This document shows positions 16,634 through 23,642 of a stretch of DNA of 64,000 bases, one piece after another. Below the pieces are notes generated by a model that was given only the letters and a program-made list of their open reading frames with translations, was not told the origin of the DNA and did no database searches. A program made the translations under genes and the position numbers. Source of the stretch: a virus; the IMG/VR virus record IMGVR_UViG_3300049484_000177, positions 1 through 64,000 of that record; one strand, written 5' to 3'. The stretch's first letter is position 1, and each line of letters opens with the position of its first letter.

Positions 16634-18098
16634 GTATCTCCTTAGTAACCCCAGGTATAAGTTGCCACCACTGAAAACGGGCTGCATTAGTAGTAGCATC
16701 CCCTAGTAAGAACTGAACAGTTTTGAAAGTAGTTGGCCTCTCTCCCTGTAATCTCGTCATACTCCAAACTTTGCCTTTGTAGAATACCCCAGACTTGCCA
16801 CCAATACCACGTGCAAAGGCTGATGGTCGAGAGGATCGAATTTTATCATACACAGTCACAAATTCAGCAAAATCTTCGGCTCTGCTATTCTTACCATAAT
16901 CAGTCACCGCGTTTGACACCCTATCTTCTTTGCCCGACCATTTAGCAGCTTTATCAATAACCCTATCCTTCAGATTCCAGTTCTTGTTACTATAACTAAC
17001 CTCATGTGCACCAGTAATACTAAACAAGTTATACTCAAGATTATGAGCAGATTCATGAGCTAATGTAGACCGATCCATCGACCTTCCATTATAAACCGCA
17101 ATGCCACCATCACCACCACTAGCAGAAGATACCATAGGTTTTCCAAACTTGGCAGTCCAATAAACATCATTCTTATTTTCCTGGTGTGTTAGTACAATAA
17201 ACTTATTCTGTTCCCACAACCTTGGGTGTACAGTCCTTGCATCCCTCATACTAGTTATAGTAGCAGACTCTAATCCAGTCTCCCAAGCCACATCCACCCC
17301 ATCAACTCTAACCACCCTCATGTGTTCAGCTTTAGTCATACCGTGCCGAAGTACAGGACCGTTACTACCTACCGATTCGTTAAGTAACTCCATAGGAGAC
17401 ATATCACCTATATCATCTCTAGTGAACTCGGGAGCCTTTACACCAAACTGGTCCGAGTGATCCTTCTTCCCTACCTTAGCCTCTTCCTTCTTGGTTTCCT
17501 CTTTTTTGACAACCTCCTTTTTCTTCTTCTCTGCCTTCACCTCTTTCTTCTTGGGTTCCTCTTTATTCTGGTCACCACCACCCTTACTATAACGATCCCT
17601 AATCGTTTGTTTTACACCCTTCAGTTCAGTCGTTATATCATCATACTGCTTCTTGAAGGCTTCCTTTTCTGTACCTTCCGCTTTGTCCATCTTCTTCTTG
17701 ACGTTGAATCGCTTACTCTCTAGGCTGTGAATCTTCTTGATCTCTTCGGGTGAGCCTCCCTTCTTCTTGAACTCTAATACTGAGGTAGGTCTGGTAGTTG
17801 GCATCTTACCAATACCTCCACCAGATTTACCGGGGGAACAGGTAGGGTCAGTGCCACCACCCTTGCCCGTTGGGCAAAACACATTACTAACTACCTCCTC
17901 ATACTCCTCTTCATCCGGATCGAATCCAAGTATATCAATCAGCCACTGCTCGGCCGGAATATCAGGGTCGTCCATATCGAGAGCATCGTCGTTATCCTCA
18001 CCGTCTGGGTCCGGCTGATTTCGCCAGTCCTCTGGATCAACTCCATCCACCCAGGAGACTACAGCATTGCCAGTGTCTAGTTCGTATTCTTGGGACAT
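16608..18098 (-). CDS. Motif-tagged HExxH metallopeptidase
   Basis: 496 residues: acidic N-terminus (1-70), the shared Cys-Gly motif (72-87), a Lys/Glu-rich coiled-coil linker (about 105-215), then a zinc metallopeptidase with HESAH at 348-352 and a downstream E-D-F-A-E-F at 408-413 that offers the third ligand. The C-terminal WWQLIPGV (477-484) recurs in the next upstream protein just before a motif copy, suggesting a truncated module end. It is probably packaged in the virion with its motif-bearing neighbours; the substrate is unknown. Confidence 0.75.
   Translation of the reverse strand: MSQEYELDTGNAVVSWVDGVDPEDWRNQPDPDGEDNDDALDMDDPDIPAEQWLIDILGFDPDEEEYEEVVSNVFCPTGKGGGTDPTCSPGKSGGGIGKMPTTRPTSVLEFKKKGGSPEEIKKIHSLESKRFNVKKKMDKAEGTEKEAFKKQYDDITTELKGVKQTIRDRYSKGGGDQNKEEPKKKEVKAEKKKKEVVKKEETKKEEAKVGKKDHSDQFGVKAPEFTRDDIGDMSPMELLNESVGSNGPVLRHGMTKAEHMRVVRVDGVDVAWETGLESATITSMRDARTVHPRLWEQNKFIVLTHQENKNDVYWTAKFGKPMVSSASGGDGGIAVYNGRSMDRSTLAHESAHNLEYNLFSITGAHEVSYSNKNWNLKDRVIDKAAKWSGKEDRVSNAVTDYGKNSRAEDFAEFVTVYDKIRSSRPSAFARGIGGKSGVFYKGKVWSMTRLQGERPTTFKTVQFLLGDATTNAARFQWWQLIPGVTKEIHDGNQSAD
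17838..17885 (-). repeat. FCxTG-GGG-DPxC motif in the coiled-coil metallopeptidase
   Basis: Residues 72-87, NVFCPTGKGGGTDPTC. It sits between an acidic leader and the coiled-coil linker. Confidence 0.9.
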
Positions 18099-18099
18099 A

Positions 18100-19761
18100 T
18101 CACTTCACCTTGACCTTTGGTGACTTCCACCCTACAAACACCTGCGGATCAATATAGCTCTTCAACGCAACAGCCGGGGTATTACCTAACAGCGAGGAGA
18201 CTCTAACTGCTACCTGTTTGACTGCTTCCTTATACTCTTTCATCGTAGCGAATTTCTTCCTTGACCCTATTCGCTTAATCTCTGCTACAGCAGTCTCAGT
18301 ACCAAGAGCAGTGCGATGATCCTTGGTCTTGAATCCACCCCCATCCTTACCCTTACTATAGTTTCTCAGAGTGCCTTCATCTACATCAAACAAGTTGCCA
18401 TCTGGCCCCGCTTTGCTTGCCCGCTTCGTTAGCATACGGGCAGTCTTAGGATCACTAATAGCAAACGTCTTAGTCACCCCATGACTCTTACCAGTAACAA
18501 ACTCTAGGCTAACACTACCATCGGCTGCTGTCTTAACGTGATTGCCCTTGAGGCTAACAGCACCAAAGGATTCGAAGTCTGCTTGCGTCTTGCAGTTCAC
18601 ACACCCCGGTCGAATCCCCGTTTGCATAACCAGTTTCAAACACTGAGCCCTCTCCTTCAGTTCGGGATTCTTAGCATCAGTGTCACACTCCTTCATAATG
18701 TCTGATCGTCTTTTAATTAGTTCCCTCGTTCTGCCAAACTTGTTAGCAGCAGCCTGAGCATTATGAGTATCGGAGTACTTAGGCACCCGCCTCTCTTTGG
18801 AATCTAACCCCTGAGCAATAAGGGTAGCATTTGGATCTAGATTGACATATACATTATGTAAATCAGTTCGTATACCAGCAGCCTGCACGTGCTCGGGTGC
18901 GGGCTTGTCACCTACTAACCAAGTACCCCGTTCGTATACTGCCCTCCTAGCAATCTCTCCTCCCTTAGCAGTTAACTCTACCTTCGAGACTTCTCCTGTT
19001 TCACTCTTCACCCGCTTAGTATAAGTCTCTCCCTTAACCCTAAGCACTTCGGGTTCTAACAGCTTACCTTGTATTCTAGTGGCCGGGTGCAATACCTCGC
19101 CCGACTTAACGGTTATAGACTTGCATGATGGGTCTACCCCTCCACCCTTACCTGTTGGGCAGAAGACGTTATTAACCCCAGGCACGAACTGCCACCAGTT
19201 AGCCTGATAATTCCCAACCATATCATCTACTAGATCACGGTCGAGTGGGGTTATGCTAATATCACCCTCCGTAAACTTTACACCCTCTATTTTCTTCCAA
19301 CTATAACCACCACCGGTCTCATATACACTTGGCGGAATGTCTACCTCATAAGCACTCTTCTTATCATAAACTACTAACCAAACATGCTGCTCCCCCATAC
19401 CCTGATTATCTACCTCTGCCACATCGTAATCACCATCCAACTTCTTACCAATAGCATCACCCATCGCCGCTGCTATATCCTGACAGATGCCTCCAAATCC
19501 TACCTCAGCATCACCCATCTCTAGATCACTAGCATCCCATTCATCGTATACCTTCTGGGCAGCAGAGGCGAGATCGGATTTGATGCTATGTAACTGGTCT
19601 CCTAATCCCCCACCTGATTTGTTAGGGGAGCATGTTGGATCTTTACCTCCTCCTTTGCCAGTAGGGCAGAAAGCGTTAGACACATAGTCCCTAATATCAG
19701 CTAGATCCTCCTCTGACAAAGGCATCTGTGTTCGCGAGATGTATTGGTCGGTGTCTATCAT
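18100..19761 (-). CDS. Papain-like and topoisomerase IB fusion protein
   Basis: 553 residues. Motif copy at 29-44, then a papain-like domain with C93, H126 and D141 as candidate triad, a WWQFVPGV segment (189-196), a second motif copy (198-213), and a C-terminal type IB topoisomerase. The last shows the four catalytic signatures: R384 in TGIRPG, K425 in VTGKSHG, R483 in KDHRTALGT and Tyr536 in ALKSYIDP. TopIB nicks one strand and relaxes supercoils through a 3'-phosphotyrosine. Finding it in a motif-tagged late protein suggests it is packaged and acts on phage or host DNA at entry. ATGA overlap links it to the upstream gene. Confidence 0.8.
   Translation of the reverse strand: MIDTDQYISRTQMPLSEEDLADIRDYVSNAFCPTGKGGGKDPTCSPNKSGGGLGDQLHSIKSDLASAAQKVYDEWDASDLEMGDAEVGFGGICQDIAAAMGDAIGKKLDGDYDVAEVDNQGMGEQHVWLVVYDKKSAYEVDIPPSVYETGGGYSWKKIEGVKFTEGDISITPLDRDLVDDMVGNYQANWWQFVPGVNNVFCPTGKGGGVDPSCKSITVKSGEVLHPATRIQGKLLEPEVLRVKGETYTKRVKSETGEVSKVELTAKGGEIARRAVYERGTWLVGDKPAPEHVQAAGIRTDLHNVYVNLDPNATLIAQGLDSKERRVPKYSDTHNAQAAANKFGRTRELIKRRSDIMKECDTDAKNPELKERAQCLKLVMQTGIRPGCVNCKTQADFESFGAVSLKGNHVKTAADGSVSLEFVTGKSHGVTKTFAISDPKTARMLTKRASKAGPDGNLFDVDEGTLRNYSKGKDGGGFKTKDHRTALGTETAVAEIKRIGSRKKFATMKEYKEAVKQVAVRVSSLLGNTPAVALKSYIDPQVFVGWKSPKVKVK
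19123..19170 (-). repeat. FCxTG-GGG-DPxC motif, TopIB protein copy 2
   Basis: Residues 198-213, NVFCPTGKGGGVDPSC. It lies between the papain-like and topoisomerase domains. Confidence 0.9.
19630..19677 (-). repeat. FCxTG-GGG-DPxC motif, TopIB protein copy 1
   Basis: Residues 29-44, NAFCPTGKGGGKDPTC. It precedes the papain-like domain after a short acidic leader. Confidence 0.9.
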
Positions 19762-22700
19762 AAGCCACCCTTTTTCAATACCTTACGAGCTGTTTCACTA
19801 TCACCACCAAACACCCCAAACATCTCGGTCTTGAATATATGCTTTATGTACTTCTTCCGGTTGTACTTGACCCCAATATATCTAGCATCCTCTGGCTTGT
19901 CCCATGTATTGTCTACTACTGTCCCATCCTTCTTAACACACCAAGCATGAAGGAAACCAAAATCCTTGGGAGTGTTACTCGCATAAGCGATGCCCTCTAC
20001 ATAGTCTAAGTCTTCATGACTTAGCATCAGCTTAGTAGCATTCTTGAAACACTCCTTAGGCACACCCCTCTCTATATCCTCTGGCAATTTAGCTGCTTTC
20101 CATTCCTTACCTTTGTTCTCTAGGTAGGTAGAGAAGTCATCCTCTTGAACTGGTACATCACCAAGCATAACCATCGGGCGGGCGAGGCTTGTTCCCCTCT
20201 TACCAAATGTCTCCATTAACCTCCTTGTAGACTCCTCTTCAGACACCCCACCACTCTTGCCTTTGCCGCACGTTGGATCAACACCACCACCCTTGCCCGT
20301 TGGACAGAAAGCATTATGAACAGTAATACCAACACGACCTTCACGAACGTCTCCTGCCAATATAATGGCTTTCCCCTTCTTACCACTCCTCCTGTACTCT
20401 TTCAGGGCATCAGCTAAAATCTTACGAGCCTTAACAGAGTAAGGCTCATTCTTATATTCTGGCAACAACCAAGACGTTTCCGTAGGTCGTGACTTATCAA
20501 CAAATGCAAAAGGAGATGACTTCTCCCTAACTATACGAACTTGAGGACCCATACCACCAGATGGTTTTATCTCAATAACACCCTTCTTAGCCAAGGACTC
20601 TAATTGTTTCTGGGTAGTACCAAATGCACTCCGCAAATGCTCAGCAAATACCCATTCACTTGGCTTAGCAGTAGGATCTCTCTCTGTTATACTCCTTGCT
20701 ATCTGCCTTTGCGATGCCTCTATGTGTCTTATGGTATCATGATCCTTCTCAGTAAGCTTCCTTGGTCCTTTACTACCACCAACCTTACAACTAGGGTCTA
20801 CCCCTCCACCTTTGCCAGTCTTGCAGAAGGCATTACCCGAAAGCAAAGCATACCAGGGAACCCTACCTTCGATATATGTGTCTGATCCGCCTTGGGCAAA
20901 AGGGTGGATCGAGCCCTCCTGATTGCTCGTTCGGTTACCTGCTAACTCTTGGTCTACTACTCCCTCTAACAACACCCTACCCCTAGCATCCTTGAACTTG
21001 AAAGGTAGGCTCTTCTTGAATTTGTCGGGAGATGTTCCATATGTCTCTGCCAACTTACCAAACTGCCGCTGACCGAAGTCTCCTAACTTGTTCAATTCAG
21101 TTACGGCAGCACTCTCTCTTAAATGAATCCTAACACCCTGCCCCGTCCAAGAGAATCTATTGACCTCACCCCCTAGCATACCTAACGTAAACTTACCAGT
21201 GAAAGGACTAACCTCTTTCACAGCATCGAGCATAGCATCCTTAATTCGTCTGGGATGTTCCGACCCCTCTATGTTCTCATTCATCTTCGCCCTGGCTTCA
21301 TCTAACGATACCTTCTTTGCAGAGAGGTCTTTCAGTACTTGTACATTACCCGGAACATGCTTGAATACAGGGGGTAGTTTCTCACGAGAGAATAGGGCAG
21401 CGTTGTCCGCTACCCTAACAGCAGAGGCGGCAATATCACCTTCCCAATCCATACTAGTTTGATCGTGGGTGCGGATCATATGCTGCACTTCATCCGCCGT
21501 ACTATGACCTAAAGCCTCGGCTACCTTACCATGCTGCAACTGACTATATGCTTGGGCTCCCCAACGAGGATGACCCTCATCGAGAAACACCTGACTAGGT
21601 TCAGTTAGGTAGCCCGCATCATGATAGATATTAGCAGCCATAACCGCCGCTTTAGTAGATGGCAGATCTTCCCCAGGTACAGCTTCCATGACCTTATTGG
21701 CCATATCAATGTTTCCCTTGATATGGCTGATGCCGTGGTCACCCAGGGTGCGTCTGGTAGCCTCTATCTCTTGGGCAGCGAGATAATCAGTCGCTTCCAA
21801 AGCCATATCTCTAGCTGCCTTGGGATTCACCCCCGCAGCTTTCAGAGTGTCATTATATTCCTTGGCAGTAGTCTGGATCTTGGCAGCAGAATCATCCGTG
21901 ATCCGATCCTTCATTTGCTTTAGTCGTTGCTCTATGTCAGTATGAGCATTGCCAGTATTTGGAGGATCATCAACCCCCTCTAGATTCTCTTTAATTCGCT
22001 TAGGTATAGAAACAGCCGGGTCGGCCGCTTTGTCTCTCACTGAGGTAGGTAGCTTAGCCCAAGCATCCCTCCGATCACCCATCGACATGCCTTCCCAATG
22101 CTTACGGTCAAATGAACCATCAGCATTGATGCCTTCGTGTTTACCTGTTCCTCCTGATCCAGTATCTCCCTTACCACAGGTAGGATCTTTACCTCCACCT
22201 TCACCTGTTGGACAGAAAACGTTAGAGGTAGTAGTAGATTCAGCAGCACTTGGCGGAGGAGTTACCTTAACTACTACTGACAATCCATGATACTTATTCT
22301 CCCTCGTCTCCAATAAAGCCTCCCTACCATCAGAATGAGAATAACTAGTTCTTGTCACTTTGTCTGTTGGAGAGTAGGCACTTGATCTGCCCAACTTCTC
22401 TGACTTAGATCCCACTACCTCTTTATCCCCCTTAACAAACCCCTCCTTCCTAAGAGCGGTGTCAGCTTCCTTTGCTTTACTTTTCAACCAAGCCTTATCA
22501 GCAGCCTTCTCATCATGCATCACACTACTTGGACGTCTCTCTATTGTATAACCTACCTTCGTCCAAGTAGAACCTCCACTAGTCCCTCCACAACTGGGGT
22601 CTTTACCACCGCCAGGACCAGTAGGACAGAAGACATTTTCCGTCCCCTTAGCCTTAGTAGCAAATGCTCCATCCTCTGGTTCTGCAGCTATAACCTCATC

Positions 22701-23624
22701 TATGAAGTTATCTCCGTCAGCATTCGACACGTTAGTAGTAGTCTTAGCAGCAGAACTTCCAAAGTACTTGTTAGAGAAATCACCTGCCTGCTTAGAATCG
22801 AACTCATAACGGCTGAGATCAGCTCCCTGTCCTTTGGTTTCTTTCATACCTAACTTCTTGTAGTATGTTTCAGCATTAGGCAAGGCAGATAACTGCACAC
22901 CTATACCTTTACTAGCAGCCAGATTGCAAACCTCTGCTACCAACCTAGTCCCACCACCCGGTCTACTAGATGCTAAGTATTCAATATCAATTGCCCTGCT
23001 GCCCATCTCAGGGTCTTTTTTCAATTCACGAGGACTTAGCTTGTGATAGGCCACTAGAGCAGCCAACTTCCCATTACTACTCCTTACCTGAAAGCCATCC
23101 ACACTCTTAAAATTGTTCAACGCATAGATAGCTTCTCTAGCGATGGTCTGTCTCTCCACACCACTCCAATCCTTAACATCATCATATGATAACTCACCCC
23201 TACCTACTGAAGCAATCTTAAACGAAGCTGTTACCTTGGATTGCACCAATGACTTAGTCCCAGCCGCAACAGGCTCATTTCCCTCTGGACGAATCCATTC
23301 ACCCTTACCTCCCGAATCTCTTGCATAACAGGTAGGGTCTACCCCTCCGCCCTTACCTCTAGGACAAAAGACGTTATCTACCGTCTCCGTAGAGACATCT
23401 GATTCGTCTTCCACAAAAGGGTCCGGCGAGCCCTCCTCATTGCTCGTCTCTTCTTCAGAGAATTCTTCTGGTTCTTCCTCTTCGTCTGGCTGCTCTAGTT
23501 CAGAGACTTCATCAAAGTGCTCCTTAATGAAGTCTGCTTCTGGTCCATCGAGAGTTATAGGGTTACCATCTTCGTCGGTAACTCCCTCTAACTCTTTGAG
23601 TAGGTCTTGAAGTGATACTGCCAT
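19758..23624 (-). CDS. Five-motif multidomain protein: GNAT, HD hydrolase, papain-like
   Basis: 1288 residues from ATG 23624 (AAGGA nine bases upstream; a TTG at 23642 would add six). Acidic leader, then motif copies at 84, 330, 468, 931 and 1104. Between them: a GNAT acetyltransferase (about 125-285; acetyl-CoA loop SSRPGGGTR at 219-227, YYKKLGM); an unassigned domain (345-465); an HD phosphohydrolase (about 600-800; H630/H634, H668-D669, H685, H720 and D740 as metal ligands); an unassigned region; a possible winged-helix region (955-1100); and a papain-like domain (C1192, H1226, D1238). It follows the portal gene directly. Effector cargo is the likely role; no substrate can be named. Confidence 0.75.
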   Translation of the reverse strand: MAVSLQDLLKELEGVTDEDGNPITLDGPEADFIKEHFDEVSELEQPDEEEEPEEFSEEETSNEEGSPDPFVEDESDVSTETVDNVFCPRGKGGGVDPTCYARDSGGKGEWIRPEGNEPVAAGTKSLVQSKVTASFKIASVGRGELSYDDVKDWSGVERQTIAREAIYALNNFKSVDGFQVRSSNGKLAALVAYHKLSPRELKKDPEMGSRAIDIEYLASSRPGGGTRLVAEVCNLAASKGIGVQLSALPNAETYYKKLGMKETKGQGADLSRYEFDSKQAGDFSNKYFGSSAAKTTTNVSNADGDNFIDEVIAAEPEDGAFATKAKGTENVFCPTGPGGGKDPSCGGTSGGSTWTKVGYTIERRPSSVMHDEKAADKAWLKSKAKEADTALRKEGFVKGDKEVVGSKSEKLGRSSAYSPTDKVTRTSYSHSDGREALLETRENKYHGLSVVVKVTPPPSAAESTTTSNVFCPTGEGGGKDPTCGKGDTGSGGTGKHEGINADGSFDRKHWEGMSMGDRRDAWAKLPTSVRDKAADPAVSIPKRIKENLEGVDDPPNTGNAHTDIEQRLKQMKDRITDDSAAKIQTTAKEYNDTLKAAGVNPKAARDMALEATDYLAAQEIEATRRTLGDHGISHIKGNIDMANKVMEAVPGEDLPSTKAAVMAANIYHDAGYLTEPSQVFLDEGHPRWGAQAYSQLQHGKVAEALGHSTADEVQHMIRTHDQTSMDWEGDIAASAVRVADNAALFSREKLPPVFKHVPGNVQVLKDLSAKKVSLDEARAKMNENIEGSEHPRRIKDAMLDAVKEVSPFTGKFTLGMLGGEVNRFSWTGQGVRIHLRESAAVTELNKLGDFGQRQFGKLAETYGTSPDKFKKSLPFKFKDARGRVLLEGVVDQELAGNRTSNQEGSIHPFAQGGSDTYIEGRVPWYALLSGNAFCKTGKGGGVDPSCKVGGSKGPRKLTEKDHDTIRHIEASQRQIARSITERDPTAKPSEWVFAEHLRSAFGTTQKQLESLAKKGVIEIKPSGGMGPQVRIVREKSSPFAFVDKSRPTETSWLLPEYKNEPYSVKARKILADALKEYRRSGKKGKAIILAGDVREGRVGITVHNAFCPTGKGGGVDPTCGKGKSGGVSEEESTRRLMETFGKRGTSLARPMVMLGDVPVQEDDFSTYLENKGKEWKAAKLPEDIERGVPKECFKNATKLMLSHEDLDYVEGIAYASNTPKDFGFLHAWCVKKDGTVVDNTWDKPEDARYIGVKYNRKKYIKHIFKTEMFGVFGGDSETARKVLKKGGL
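20268..20315 (-). repeat. FCxTG-GGG-DPxC motif, GNAT-HD protein copy 5
   Basis: Residues 1104-1119, NAFCPTGKGGGVDPTC, just before the C-terminal papain-like domain. Its codons are nearly identical to those at 17838-17885. Confidence 0.9.
20787..20834 (-). repeat. FCxTG-GGG-DPxC motif, GNAT-HD protein copy 4
   Basis: Residues 931-946, NAFCKTGKGGGVDPSC, preceded by a stretch that resembles the leader of copy 1. Confidence 0.9.
22176..22223 (-). repeat. FCxTG-GGG-DPxC motif, GNAT-HD protein copy 3
   Basis: Residues 468-483, NVFCPTGEGGGKDPTC, opening the HD-domain module. Confidence 0.9.
22590..22637 (-). repeat. FCxTG-GGG-DPxC motif, GNAT-HD protein copy 2
   Basis: Residues 330-345, NVFCPTGPGGGKDPSC, between the GNAT domain and an unassigned domain. 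Confidence 0.9.
23328..23375 (-). repeat. FCxTG-GGG-DPxC motif, GNAT-HD protein copy 1
   Basis: Residues 84-99, NVFCPRGKGGGVDPTC. This is the only copy with Arg in place of Thr at position 6. Confidence 0.9.
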
Positions 23625-23642
23625 ACGAGTAGTCCTTTTCAA

